From JBAZWE01 sp041660545 (lineage in GTDB: Bacteria > Actinomycetota > Thermoleophilia > BMS3ABIN01): 59,909 nucleotides of DNA. The notes below the pieces were generated by a model. That model had not been told where the DNA came from, did no database searches, and saw only the letters and a list, made by a program, of their open reading frames with translations. The stretch lies in the NCBI GenBank assembly GCA_041660545.1, contig JBAZWE010000004.1, forward strand, positions 1-59,909, read 5' to 3'. How positions within the stretch are numbered: the stretch's first letter is position 1; each line of letters opens with the position of its first letter. Of the stretch, positions 35,074-45,566 are shown in pieces. The position numbers and the translations under genes are program-made.

Positions 35074-35200
35074 GAGTTACTGAACGTTCCCATGTTTGCC
35101 ATCCATTTATTTTAGTTTCCCTTCACAATCTGATATTTCAGAAACCAGTCTTTCCTCTTCGCCATTAAAAGTTGTGGGCCGACAGATCACAAATGACAGT

Positions 35201-35229
35201 TTGATTAAAAAGTTGGCATTCTATATAAT
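35201..35229 (+). promoter_or_regulatory. Promoter of marR-MMPL
   Basis: TTGATT (35201-35206), 17-base spacer, perfect TATAAT (35224-35229). Confidence 0.8.
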
Positions 35230-35255
35230 ACCATTTGGAAATATACCATCTGGTA
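35229..35255 (+). promoter_or_regulatory. Tandem palindromic operators
   Basis: Two copies of a dyad, TACCATTTGGAA (35229-35240) and TACCATCTGGTA (35244-35255, perfect TACCA/TGGTA arms), start 15 bp apart. They begin at the last base of the -10 box and cover the expected start point, ideal for autorepression by the MarR protein. Confidence 0.7.
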
Positions 35256-35272
35256 ATAAAAGAGGTAATACG

Positions 35273-35755
35273 CTGGCCTGGAACAAACAAAATGTAAACG
35301 ATTTATCTATCGATTTCATCCTGTATTTGATTGAACTGATCGATAGAGTGAGAACGCCTTCAATTGAAATGATGGCCGATTTTGAAAGACGGCTGCGGCC
35401 AATCTTTGGAGATGATGACCCGCAAGATATCGCTGGTGGAATAAACTTTTTTCATTTTAGTGAGATTCTGCATCGTATGGGAAATCCGACCATGGGTGAT
35501 TTGAGCTCTCACCTAAGCATGCCTCATGCCACGATGACCCGACTGGTTGATTGGTGGGTAGGCAAAGGTCTGGCCGAGAGGTTGGCTGACCCTAGCGACA
35601 GGAGAGTTATACGCGTCACCTTAACCGACAGCGGCGGCAAGTTTCACGAGGTGCTGAGAGAATTAGCTACGAAGCAGGCAAAGAACATACTTGGAAGCCT
35701 GACTGACAAAGAACAGGCTACATTCATCGATCTATTGAAAAAATTGACTTCATGA
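35273..35755 (+). CDS. MarR-family transcriptional regulator; probable CTG start
   Basis: The core FERRLRPIFG, SEILHRMGNPTMGDLSSHLSMPHATMTRLVDWWVGKGLAERLADPSDRRVIRVTLTDSG is a MarR winged helix with the DRR wing turn, and LGSLTDKEQATFIDLLKKL is the dimer helix. The longest frame starts at 35096, upstream of the promoter at 35201-35229, so it cannot be the real start. An AAAGAGG site at 35259-35265 points to CTG 35273 (about 160 residues, the normal length). A downstream ATG at 35369 would cost part of the dimer region. The MMPL exporter gene follows 17 bases later. Confidence 0.82.
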   Translation: MAWNKQNVNDLSIDFILYLIELIDRVRTPSIEMMADFERRLRPIFGDDDPQDIAGGINFFHFSEILHRMGNPTMGDLSSHLSMPHATMTRLVDWWVGKGLAERLADPSDRRVIRVTLTDSGGKFHEVLRELATKQAKNILGSLTDKEQATFIDLLKKLTS

Positions 35756-35772
35756 AAGACGAGGCGTAATAA

Positions 35773-38091
35773 ATGTACAGGATCTTCCGCCAGCTCGGCA
35801 TTTTCATTGAGAACAAACATCTGCTGGTAGTAAGCATCTGCCTTTTGTTGATTATTCCCGCCATATACGGCGCCTCAATGATCGAGATGGCGAGCGGCAC
35901 CGACACTCTCATTCCTCCAGATTCAAAGGTCACAGCGGATTACAAAAAGTATAGTGAGAATTTCAGCGGTCAGGCTATCGTTGTTCTGGTTGAAGGCGAC
36001 AACATCAACCAGCTTCTTCAGAAAGAAAACGTAAACGCATTCGAGGCGGTCGAAGGCAAAATAAGCAGTAGCTCAGGTGTCAAATCCGTCATCGGCCCTG
36101 CTTTTTTCATCAAGCAGGCGCTATCGCAACAGACCGGCGGCTCCAGTGATCTTCCCAGTGATACCGGCATGCTCGTGGGCATGGTCACCGACCCCAATAC
36201 AGGTGATGTGAGAACGCAGTTCAGCAAGATATTTCCTGACGGGCGCCACGCCCTCATGGTCATTCTCCTCAAAGGAGGGCTAAACGATTCGAAAGCTATA
36301 GACAATCTGATTTCCGACGTTCAGACGACTGTAAACGACGCTGGGTTCACGGGTGTTCATACGATCGTAACCGGTGAGCCGGTGATGCTTAAAACTATGA
36401 ACGAGACAATGAGTAAGAGTCTTGGTTATATGATAGGAATGGCCGTGGCGATGATGCTTATTATCCTGGCTCTGATTTTTAAAGTGCGCAATTACTTCGC
36501 CTGGCGATGGCTTCCGTTGGGTATCGTGGTAATCGCCATAATCTATGCGTTTGGAATTATGGGTTTTCTTAGCATCCCCATGACCATGGTTACGATGGCA
36601 GCGTTTCCCGTGCTGATCGGGCTTGGCGTCGATTACGCGATTCAGTTCCACAACCGCTACGATGAAGAGGCGCGCAGAGGTGAGACCATTGCCGAGGCTA
36701 TTGTCGATTCGATTACACATATCGGCCCCGCTATCGGCATAGCCATCATTAGTGCCTGTCTCGGCTTTGCCGCTCTGTTCTTTTCACCCATCCCGATGAT
36801 TGTCGATTTCGGTTACACGCTCATAATTGGCGTAGTCTGCTGCTACCTGCTGGCGATATTCTTGATGATGGCTGTGCTTTACTGGCACGATCGAAGCAAG
36901 GGCAATGGCAAGAATAAAGAGATAGTGGCGCAGGAAGTCGTCGCGCGGGAGTCTTCTGGCGCCGTGGAGAGAGCCCTGCATAAGATCTCGCCGGGCGTGA
37001 TAAAAAGTCCGATGATCATCATTCCTGTTGCTTTGGTCTTATGTGTGCTCGGCCTGGTGCTTGACGGGCGCATCGGTTCGGAGACTGATACTACCAAGTT
37101 CATTTCCGGTGACTTACCGGTTATGAAGGATATTGAAACACTTGAGGCTGTAGCAGGCGGCCAGAGTTCCGCCAATATCCTGGTTGAGGCCGGCGATGTA
37201 ACTGATCCGGTAGTTCTCAACTGGATGGCTTCGCTTGAGAAAAGGATCATGTCTGAGCAAGGCGAGATAGTAGACAGTGCTACGAGCGTCTCCGATATGC
37301 TGGCATCTGCCAGCGGGGGCAATATCCCTCAAGACGCTGCTGTGGTCAGGCAGATATTGGATTCGATGCCACCGACCATAAAGGGCAATCTCGTCACCGA
37401 GGATTACCGCGCTGCGAACATAACCGTCAGTGTCGGTGGGCTCGACAGCGAGCAGATCAAGGAACTGAACCGGCAGTTGAACATTTATCTGGAAGATGCG
37501 CCCGCAGGAGTTGAGACCGTGATCACTGGTGGAGTCATCGTCCAGGACGAAGTTATTTCAGGACTCACTGAGGGCAGGACAAAGATGACCTTGATCGGCG
37601 TTGCCTTCGTTTTCGCCGGCATTCTTGTTCTCTTCCGCTTCAGGGTCGTCAGGGCGCTGCTGGCGATTCTGCCGATCGGCTTGATCGTTGGCTGGTCAGC
37701 CATAGTAATGTATTCATTGGGAATCGTATACACGCCAATCACGGCAACGCTGGGCGCACTCATCATAGGCGTCGGCGTTGAGTTCACCGTCCTGCTGATG
37801 ATGCGTTATTACGAAGAGCGTGAAAAAGGCGAGACGGCATATGAGGCGATGGTTACCGCGATGACAAAGATCGGTCGGGCCATTATCGCTTCCGGGCTCA
37901 CAGTTGTCGCCGGCTTTGGCGCACTACTGATTGCGAAGGATTTTCCCCTGTTACAGGACTTTGGCGTCGTCACCATGATCAACGTTCTTTTCGCCCTGGT
38001 CAGCACTCTGATCGTGCTGCCGCCACTGATCGTTCTGGTCGATACGCGCTTGGGAGTTCCAGGCACAGGATCCATGCCAAAGGGATATTAA
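35773..38091 (+). CDS. MMPL/RND-family exporter
   Basis: A 772-residue membrane protein with duplicated halves, each having one span, a large extracellular domain and five more spans. The first half has MTMVTMAAFPVLIGLGVDYAIQFHNRYDEEARRG, the second PITATLGALIIGVGVEFTVLLMMRYYEEREKG; the GLGVDYAIQ-F/GVGVEF membrane motif is the proton-relay element of HpnN/MMPL proteins. Probably exports lipids or hydrophobic compounds. Cotranscribed with marR, so expression should rise when the MarR ligand is present. Confidence 0.92.
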   Translation: MYRIFRQLGIFIENKHLLVVSICLLLIIPAIYGASMIEMASGTDTLIPPDSKVTADYKKYSENFSGQAIVVLVEGDNINQLLQKENVNAFEAVEGKISSSSGVKSVIGPAFFIKQALSQQTGGSSDLPSDTGMLVGMVTDPNTGDVRTQFSKIFPDGRHALMVILLKGGLNDSKAIDNLISDVQTTVNDAGFTGVHTIVTGEPVMLKTMNETMSKSLGYMIGMAVAMMLIILALIFKVRNYFAWRWLPLGIVVIAIIYAFGIMGFLSIPMTMVTMAAFPVLIGLGVDYAIQFHNRYDEEARRGETIAEAIVDSITHIGPAIGIAIISACLGFAALFFSPIPMIVDFGYTLIIGVVCCYLLAIFLMMAVLYWHDRSKGNGKNKEIVAQEVVARESSGAVERALHKISPGVIKSPMIIIPVALVLCVLGLVLDGRIGSETDTTKFISGDLPVMKDIETLEAVAGGQSSANILVEAGDVTDPVVLNWMASLEKRIMSEQGEIVDSATSVSDMLASASGGNIPQDAAVVRQILDSMPPTIKGNLVTEDYRAANITVSVGGLDSEQIKELNRQLNIYLEDAPAGVETVITGGVIVQDEVISGLTEGRTKMTLIGVAFVFAGILVLFRFRVVRALLAILPIGLIVGWSAIVMYSLGIVYTPITATLGALIIGVGVEFTVLLMMRYYEEREKGETAYEAMVTAMTKIGRAIIASGLTVVAGFGALLIAKDFPLLQDFGVVTMINVLFALVSTLIVLPPLIVLVDTRLGVPGTGSMPKGY

Positions 38092-38151
38092 AGAATACCT
38101 CTTGCCTGGTGATGCATCGATTACTATAGAAGTTTTCCGAGTAAAATTGAG

Positions 38152-38173
38152 TTCTTAGCATGCAGGCTAAGAA
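38152..38173. repeat. Inverted repeat between convergent genes
   Basis: TTCTTAGC-ATGCAG-GCTAAGAA, a perfect 8-bp stem between the ends of the MMPL and hspR genes; no T run, so a weak bidirectional terminator at best. Confidence 0.55.
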
Positions 38174-38232
38174 GACACGCATCCATGGAAGTGGCGTATC
38201 GGACAGTCGAATATTCCTGGGAGGGGAGAGGT

Positions 38233-38652
38233 TTAGCGTCGGCGCTTTTGTTGACGGATCATGATTTCTGTTTTGGGAAGAGGCACCAGTTCGCGCCGGT
38301 AGCTCTTATGAACCGCCTCAACCTCTTCATGCAGTTGCCGAGTTACCCGTTCCATCTCTTCGTGCAGTCCGGCAATACGGGAATGCAGGTCCTCGATATT
38401 CTGTTCGAGTTCGATGACTTTCTCAACGCCGGCAAGATTCATGCCCAGTTCAGTGGTTAGGCGCTGGATATATCTCAGTCGTTTTATGTCCTGCTCGGAA
38501 TAAAGGCGCGTATTCTTGGGAGTGCGGGCGGGGCTGATGAGCCCTTTCTGTTCGTAAATGCGAAGCGTCTGGGGATGCATGCCCGCCAGATCGGCCGCCA
38601 CCGAGATCATGAAAAGCGCCGCTGTACCCTGTCTATTCTTTACATCATCCAT
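38233..38652 (-). CDS. hspR: Heat-shock repressor HspR (MerR family)
   Basis: A 139-residue MerR-type protein: HTH in FMISVAADLAGMHPQTLRIYEQKGLISPARTPKNTRLYSEQDIKRLRYIQ, then a coiled coil (ELEQNIEDLHSRIAGLHEEMERV) and a basic tail. HspR represses dnaK operons at HAIR sites in actinobacteria and needs DnaK as corepressor. It is the last gene of the dnaK-grpE-dnaJ-hspR unit, 25 bases after dnaJ. Confidence 0.93.
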   Translation of the reverse strand: MDDVKNRQGTAALFMISVAADLAGMHPQTLRIYEQKGLISPARTPKNTRLYSEQDIKRLRYIQRLTTELGMNLAGVEKVIELEQNIEDLHSRIAGLHEEMERVTRQLHEEVEAVHKSYRRELVPLPKTEIMIRQQKRRR

Positions 38653-38677
38653 TTATTTCAATCCATGCAGTCACTGA

Positions 38678-39784
38678 TTATCCTAATTCCTCACGCGGGT
38701 TCTCAGTCCTTAATTTCGCATAGTTTTCAATTGCTTCTTTCTGGGCCTTGGTCAGGTCGGTAGGGACAACAAGTTTGACTTTGACCAGTAGATCACCATT
38801 TCCGCCTTGCTTTAAGTGAGGTGCGCCTTTGCCCTTGACCCGCAACATTCTACCGTTCTGGGTACCCTTGGGGATCTTGAGTGAAATACTGCCATTTGTT
38901 GTTGGAACTTCGATTTTAGCGCCGAGTGCGGCTTCGGGGAATGTGACCGGCAGTGTGATGATCAGGTCATCTCCACGCCGATGGAACTTCTGGCTTGCCG
39001 CAACCTCGACTTTGACATAAAGATCTCCCGGCTGACCGCCTTGCGCCGATGGCTGTCCCTTTCCCTTAAGACGGATCTTGCTGCCGGATCTGATGCCTGC
39101 AGGTATCTTGACGGTATATTTCTTGGTAGCGCGGACGGCGCCGATGCCTGCGCATCGATGACAGGGTTTCTCGATGATCGAACCACGGCCGCCGCAACGC
39201 GGGCAGGGTTGGCTCAAGGCAAAAAAACCCTGGTTCTGAGCTACGACACCGCGACCGCCACAATCCGGGCAGATGACCGGAGAAGTTCCCGGTTCCGCGC
39301 CCACTCCGTGGCATACGGAGCATTGTATATTTTTATCTACCGCAATCTTCGTTGTGACGCCTTTGAGGGCGTCGTCGAAAGCAAGGTTCAGAACATAGGT
39401 TAAGTCTGCGCCATGGGCCGGAGCTGAACTCCCTCCGCCACCGAACATGTCGAATATGCTGGAGAAGCCGCCCGCTCCTGCTCTACCGGGTCCTCCACCC
39501 TGGGCGCCGCTGAAGATGTCCCTGAACATCGAGGGATCGAAACCCTGACCGGCGCCCGGTCCCCCGGCACCGTAGAATGCAGGTCCGGCATCATATTGTT
39601 TGCGTTTCTCGGGATCTGAAAGAATATCGTAGGCAGCCGAGATCTCTTTGAACTTTGACTCGGCATTCTTGTTGTCTGGATTTGCGTCAGGATGATACTT
39701 GCGCGCCAGCTTGCGGTATGCTTTCTTGATCTCCGCCTGAGATGCGCCCTTGTCAACGCCGATTATTTTATAGAGATCCTCCAA
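38678..39784 (-). CDS. dnaJ: Chaperone protein DnaJ
   Basis: A 368-residue J-protein: J domain DLYKIIGVDKGASQAEIKKAYRKLARKYHPDANPDN with the HPD tripeptide, a Gly/Phe region, four zinc-finger motifs (CSVCHGVG, CPDCGGRG, CPRCGGRG, CHRCAGIG) and the C-terminal substrate domain. Start TTG at 39784. It stimulates DnaK ATPase and delivers substrates. It is 6 bases from grpE. Confidence 0.96.
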   Translation of the reverse strand: MEDLYKIIGVDKGASQAEIKKAYRKLARKYHPDANPDNKNAESKFKEISAAYDILSDPEKRKQYDAGPAFYGAGGPGAGQGFDPSMFRDIFSGAQGGGPGRAGAGGFSSIFDMFGGGGSSAPAHGADLTYVLNLAFDDALKGVTTKIAVDKNIQCSVCHGVGAEPGTSPVICPDCGGRGVVAQNQGFFALSQPCPRCGGRGSIIEKPCHRCAGIGAVRATKKYTVKIPAGIRSGSKIRLKGKGQPSAQGGQPGDLYVKVEVAASQKFHRRGDDLIITLPVTFPEAALGAKIEVPTTNGSISLKIPKGTQNGRMLRVKGKGAPHLKQGGNGDLLVKVKLVVPTDLTKAQKEAIENYAKLRTENPREELG

Positions 39785-39790
39785 CGCTCA

Positions 39791-40417
39791 TCACGTAGAA
39801 CTGGATCCGCTGTCCTCATCAGGGTTGGCCGATACAATAACTTTTGCGGGGCGAACTACCTTTTCGTTGACCTGATAACCCTTTTCAAGCACATTGGTGA
39901 CGGTGCCTTCATCGTAAACATCAGACGGTTGGCACATCACAGCCTCGTGCTGGTTAGGATCGAAAGTAGTTCCTTCCGCCTCGATTTCGCACAGGCCGCG
40001 CCTGGCAAGGATGTCACGTAACTGGTTGTACACCAGATCCACTCCACCTTCCAGCAGCTTCTCATCGTGCTCGGCGGCCGCTTTCATGGCGCGTTCGAAG
40101 TTGTCCAATACCGGCAGCAATTCCTCTATCACCCTGATTGAGGCCTGCTGGGAGTGTTGCTCGCTTTCCCGCAGCACGCGTTTGCGGAAATTCGCGAATT
40201 CAGCCTGCAGTCGCTGCAGTGAATCCAGATATTCATCACGTTCGCGCATGACTTCTTCATGCATTTCGGCGGTTATTTCAGCCGCTGTTTTGTCAGTAGG
40301 AGTTTTTACCGCTTTTTTTTCCTCACGTTTGTTATCCACATGTTCGACTTTTTCAGCTGCCGCGGAACCATGCTCTTGTTGTTCCGCGGCTTTTGTCTTT
40401 TTATTATCTTCTGTCAT
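39791..40417 (-). CDS. grpE: Nucleotide exchange factor GrpE
   Basis: A 208-residue protein with an acidic/Lys-rich N-terminal tail, a long coiled coil (ERDEYLDSLQRLQAEFANFRKRV) and the beta domain ending VNEKVVRPAKVIVS. The signatures FANFRKR and TTFDPNQHEAV-type segment TFDPNQHEAVMC are conserved. It releases ADP from DnaK. Between dnaK and dnaJ, as in actinobacteria. Confidence 0.94.
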   Translation of the reverse strand: MTEDNKKTKAAEQQEHGSAAAEKVEHVDNKREEKKAVKTPTDKTAAEITAEMHEEVMRERDEYLDSLQRLQAEFANFRKRVLRESEQHSQQASIRVIEELLPVLDNFERAMKAAAEHDEKLLEGGVDLVYNQLRDILARRGLCEIEAEGTTFDPNQHEAVMCQPSDVYDEGTVTNVLEKGYQVNEKVVRPAKVIVSANPDEDSGSSST

Positions 40418-40439
40418 GTCTTTTCGGCCTCAGAGGGAC

Positions 40440-42344
<1,905 letters not shown>

Positions 42345-42379
42345 TTGTATCCTCCTTGAATGCCATTTAGTGCATAGAC

Positions 42380-42408
42380 ATAATAAAATCTAAGTCTGAT
42401 GATGTCAA
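42380..42408 (-). promoter_or_regulatory. Promoter of the dnaK operon
   Basis: On the minus strand: TTGACA (42408-42403), 17-base spacer, TATTAT (42385-42380), 36 bases before the dnaK ATG. A CTTGAAT half-site resembling HAIR (CTTGAGT) lies between promoter and start, but the second half is poorly matched. Confidence 0.8.
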
Positions 42409-42626
42409 GTTTTAGACGTTGCTGAAATTATGAAGATTCAAAGAATCTGAAAATCATGTATTTATAGCATTACATACGACGAAATAAGAAGAATATATTC
42501 TCCAAACTTTATGCCCGTGACGACTTTTTTCAAACTGGGAGTAATGTTTTGAGCATGAAATGGAGTTGCAATTCGATACGTTGGGGGATAGGGTCGTAAT
42601 AGCAACCATGTGGCGAAGGAGTATAT

Positions 42627-43250
42627 ATGCCAGGTAAAAAATTGCCGCTCGGCGTAGCCGCCAGGCTCTCACGTTACCTGCAGATTCTTACCCAGGCCAG
42701 CAAGTCGGGGAAAGCCACGATCTCATCGAAATCCCTCAGCGAATATTCAGGTGTAAATCCCACCCAGATCAGGCGTGATCTCTCTGCATTCGGCAAATAT
42801 GGCAAGCGGGGCGTCGGCTACGACGTCGATTTTCTCATCAGCCGGGTAAAGGAAATACTCCACACCTCGGGCCAACACAATATTGCACTTCTCGGTAGTG
42901 GGAATCTGGGTGCGGCTATAGCTGGTTCGGGGCTCTTTGCGGATCATGGTTTCCGGATTGCAGCGGTATTCGATGTCGATTCAGCCAAGGTCGGTAGACG
43001 GGTTGGGGAGCTGCAGGTACAACATATTTCCGAGATCGGCGCGACGGTAGAAGAACGAAATATCATAGTCGGTGTGCTGGCGGTGCCTGCCAGGGCCGCC
43101 CAGGATGCTGCAGATGCATTGATCGATGCGGGAGTTAGGATAATTTTTAATTACAGCGAGGCGCTTGTCAGCGCCCCTCCGGGAGTACGCATACATTCGA
43201 TGAGTCCGGCGGGTGAACTGCTCTACGCGTTATACTTCTATCTTTATTAG
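42627..43250 (+). CDS. rex: Redox-sensing transcriptional repressor Rex
   Basis: A 207-residue repressor. Winged helix at the N-terminus (SRYLQILTQA, SSKSLSEYSGVNPTQIRRDLSAFGKYGKRGVGYDV), then a Rossmann domain with IALLGSGNLGAAIAGSGLF for NAD(H) and the terminal domain-swapped helix. Rex senses the NADH/NAD ratio and controls fermentative and respiratory genes. No Rex-type TTGTGAA...TTCACAA site is visible upstream. Divergent from dnaK. Confidence 0.95.
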   Translation: MPGKKLPLGVAARLSRYLQILTQASKSGKATISSKSLSEYSGVNPTQIRRDLSAFGKYGKRGVGYDVDFLISRVKEILHTSGQHNIALLGSGNLGAAIAGSGLFADHGFRIAAVFDVDSAKVGRRVGELQVQHISEIGATVEERNIIVGVLAVPARAAQDAADALIDAGVRIIFNYSEALVSAPPGVRIHSMSPAGELLYALYFYLY

Positions 43251-43289
43251 GGGCAATGAGAACCACCCGTCAAATAAAGGAGGGATATC

Positions 43290-43508
43290 CTAGAAAAGCA
43301 GCTCTTCAAGATTTCTGTTTTTCAGCAGGTACGAGAAGAATTCCACAACCTTATCGTCGAAAGAGGCCTGCTCGGGTGATTTGTCGACATAGAGCGCGGA
43401 GAGAGGATCGGGTTTGCACTCATGGTCTGAACAAAAGCCTGAATCATGACCGTGCACTACCCACTTGCTACAACCTTGTGCTTTACACTTGTTATTCTCG
43501 TTTCCCAT
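43290..43508 (-). CDS. Small Cys/His-rich protein, function unknown
   Basis: A 72-residue protein between rex and pyk on the opposite strand. It has CKAQGCSKWVVHGHDSGFCSDHEC: four Cys and three His in a C-x4-C-x6-H-x-H-x4-C-x2-H-x-C spacing that could hold one or two metal ions, followed by an amphipathic C-terminus. The longer frame to 43775 overlaps pyk and was rejected. AGGTTGG gives a weak ribosome site. No family recognised; the residue pattern is what argues for a real gene. Confidence 0.5.
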   Translation of the reverse strand: MGNENNKCKAQGCSKWVVHGHDSGFCSDHECKPDPLSALYVDKSPEQASFDDKVVEFFSYLLKNRNLEELLF

Positions 43509-43640
43509 TTGGTCCAACCTGTTACGTTTCAACGGCGGAGTGTGTGTTCCGGGCCGCTTAACGGGAATTAGATGTATTATAAGGCATTTACTACTATTTG
43601 AAAAGAGGTAAATTATTAATTTGTTGACCGGGAAATTTTC

Positions 43641-45059
43641 ATGAGTAATAGACGCACGAAAATAATTGCCACGCTGGGGCCTGCTACTGAGGGTGAACAG
43701 CAGGTTAGAGCGCTTGTAGACAGCGGTATGGATGCTGCCAGGCTTAACTTTTCGCATGGGAATCATATCGAGCATGCCCGTTCGATAGCCAGTATCCGTG
43801 CCGTCGCTGCGGAAGTCGGCCGTCCGATTGCCGTGATTGCTGACTTGCAGGGGCCGAAGATCAGAGTTGGTGAAATGCCAGAGGGCGGCTCCAGGATAGT
43901 CAGGGGTCAGGAGGTCGTTCTTACGCCCAGTCGTGTCACGGGTTCAAACAAACTTATTCCTGTCAGTTACAACGATCTGGCGAAGGCCGTGAAAGTCGGC
44001 GCGAAGATTCTGCTGGATGACGGAGCTATCGTACTCCGGGTTCTTGAGGTCCGGCCTGATGGAGATATTCTTTGCCGTGTCACAGCCGGTGGAGTATTGA
44101 TGTCGAGACGGGGAGTGAAGCTCCCCGGCCAGGACCTGTCTTCGCCGAGCCTGACTGCCAAGGATCATCAGGATCTGGAATTCGCCCTCCAGGCGGGAGT
44201 CGATTTTGTTGCACTTTCCTTCGTGCGTACCGCGAATGATATTGAAGAGCTTCGCGGTCTCATCAGGGAACGCACCGACCGTGCGGTCAAGGTTATAGCC
44301 AAAATAGAGAAACAGGAAGCCATACGTAACATAACATCGATTATTTCAGCGGCGGACGCAGTTATGATCGCCAGGGGTGACCTTGGTGTGGAAATCGCGC
44401 CGGAACGGGTTCCTTACTGGCAAAAAGAGATCATTCACCGCGCGATCTCCCAGGCTAAAACAGTCATAACCGCAACGCAGATGCTGGAGTCGATGATCGA
44501 GAGACCCATGCCAACAAGAGCTGAAGCCAGTGATGTGGCCAATGCCGTCTATGACGGAACAGACGCACTTATGCTTTCAGGAGAAACCGCAATCGGCAAG
44601 TATCCCGCTCGCGCTGTCAGCACGATGCATCGGATCGCCCGCACTGTCGAATCTTCGATAAGGAGAAAGAAGGGCGCCCGCCTGGCCGGCGGAAAAACCG
44701 TCACGGACGCTATTAGTGCGGCTGCATGTGAGCTGGCCGATAATATTGACGCAAAAGCTCTGGTAACTCCGACCAGCTCCGGTACGACAGCGTTACAGGT
44801 TGCCAAGCATCGACCAAACGCGCACGTGCTTGCAGTGAGCTCCAGTGTGGACGTGGTTAACCAGCTTGCCATCGCCTGGGGTGTACAACCGTTCCTGGTC
44901 TCTCCTGCGAGGGATACAGATGATATGTTCGACAAGGCAAGTGAAGCCGCCAGGGAAGCCTACAGAGCTTCTTCCGGAGATGAGATCGTCATCACCGCCG
45001 GTGTTCACGTGAACGTTCCGGGAACCACCAATCTAATCAAGGTCCACCGGATGGAATGA
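43641..45059 (+). CDS. pyk: Pyruvate kinase
   Basis: A 472-residue glycolytic enzyme making pyruvate and ATP from PEP and ADP. Motifs: RRTKIIATLGPATEG, MDAARLNFSHGNHIEH, IADLQGPKIRVGE, VIAKIEKQEAIRNI, MIARGDLGVEIAPERVP, TATQMLESMIERPMPTRAEASDVANAV and LSGETAIGKYP. The B domain and regulatory C-terminal domain are present. With ppdK it gives paired irreversible and reversible PEP/pyruvate steps. Confidence 0.96.
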   Translation: MSNRRTKIIATLGPATEGEQQVRALVDSGMDAARLNFSHGNHIEHARSIASIRAVAAEVGRPIAVIADLQGPKIRVGEMPEGGSRIVRGQEVVLTPSRVTGSNKLIPVSYNDLAKAVKVGAKILLDDGAIVLRVLEVRPDGDILCRVTAGGVLMSRRGVKLPGQDLSSPSLTAKDHQDLEFALQAGVDFVALSFVRTANDIEELRGLIRERTDRAVKVIAKIEKQEAIRNITSIISAADAVMIARGDLGVEIAPERVPYWQKEIIHRAISQAKTVITATQMLESMIERPMPTRAEASDVANAVYDGTDALMLSGETAIGKYPARAVSTMHRIARTVESSIRRKKGARLAGGKTVTDAISAAACELADNIDAKALVTPTSSGTTALQVAKHRPNAHVLAVSSSVDVVNQLAIAWGVQPFLVSPARDTDDMFDKASEAAREAYRASSGDEIVITAGVHVNVPGTTNLIKVHRME

Positions 45060-45155
45060 AGCTTAATGAAAGAAACGGAGTGTGATTTAAAGGTCAGGCC
45101 GGGGGAGCTGTCGAAAATACAAAAATATCGTTGTTGGAACATCAAGGAGTGATAT

Positions 45156-45566
45156 TTGCAGCATAGAACAACAATGGCTTCCGGGATGGTGGGGTTCTTT
45201 CCCCGGAGACGAGGCTGGTGGAGGCTGGTCCTTCTTATCGTCATTATTGTCTCAATAATCGGCTATGTTTCTCCCGTAAGATCATATATCAGTCGCAGTG
45301 AACAGATAAGTATCGAAAAGGCCGGCACGAGCAGTCTGAGGCAGCAGCATGAGCAGTTACAGTTGGAAAAAGAGCGTTTACAGAACCAGGCCTACGTTGA
45401 GCAGGTGGCACGCAAGGATCTTGGTCTTGTGAAGCCAGGTGAGCAGTCTTATGTCTTGAAGAACCTGGATCAGGATGACGAGATAGCGGCTGCGACAGAA
45501 CCTGTGCAGAAAGACGAATCATTTTTCAGCAGAGTATTGGATGCCGCCGGGTCACTACTGCCCTGA
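45156..45566 (+). CDS. FtsB/DivIC-like septum formation protein
   Basis: A 136-residue bitopic protein: basic cytoplasmic start, one membrane span (LVLLIVIIVSIIGYV), a coiled coil (RQQHEQLQLEKERLQNQAYVEQVARKDLGLVKPGEQSYVL) and an acidic tail. YVEQVARKDLGLVKPGE is the conserved FtsB/DivIC element binding other divisome proteins. TTG start with AAGGAG upstream. Overlaps the DUF501 gene by 26 bases, as in other actinobacteria. Confidence 0.88.
   Translation: MQHRTTMASGMVGFFPRRRGWWRLVLLIVIIVSIIGYVSPVRSYISRSEQISIEKAGTSSLRQQHEQLQLEKERLQNQAYVEQVARKDLGLVKPGEQSYVLKNLDQDDEIAAATEPVQKDESFFSRVLDAAGSLLP

Noticed and set aside
35096..35272. N-terminal extension of the MarR frame
   Set aside because: It lies upstream of or across the promoter and operators and does not resemble MarR.
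38185..38460. Plus-strand frame opposite hspR
   Set aside because: Antisense of a clear MerR/HspR gene.
42345..42379. CIRCE or full HAIR operator before dnaK
   Set aside because: Only one half-site is recognisable and the second arm is poorly matched.
43509..43775. N-terminal extension of the small Cys/His protein
   Set aside because: It overlaps the start of pyk and has no family features.
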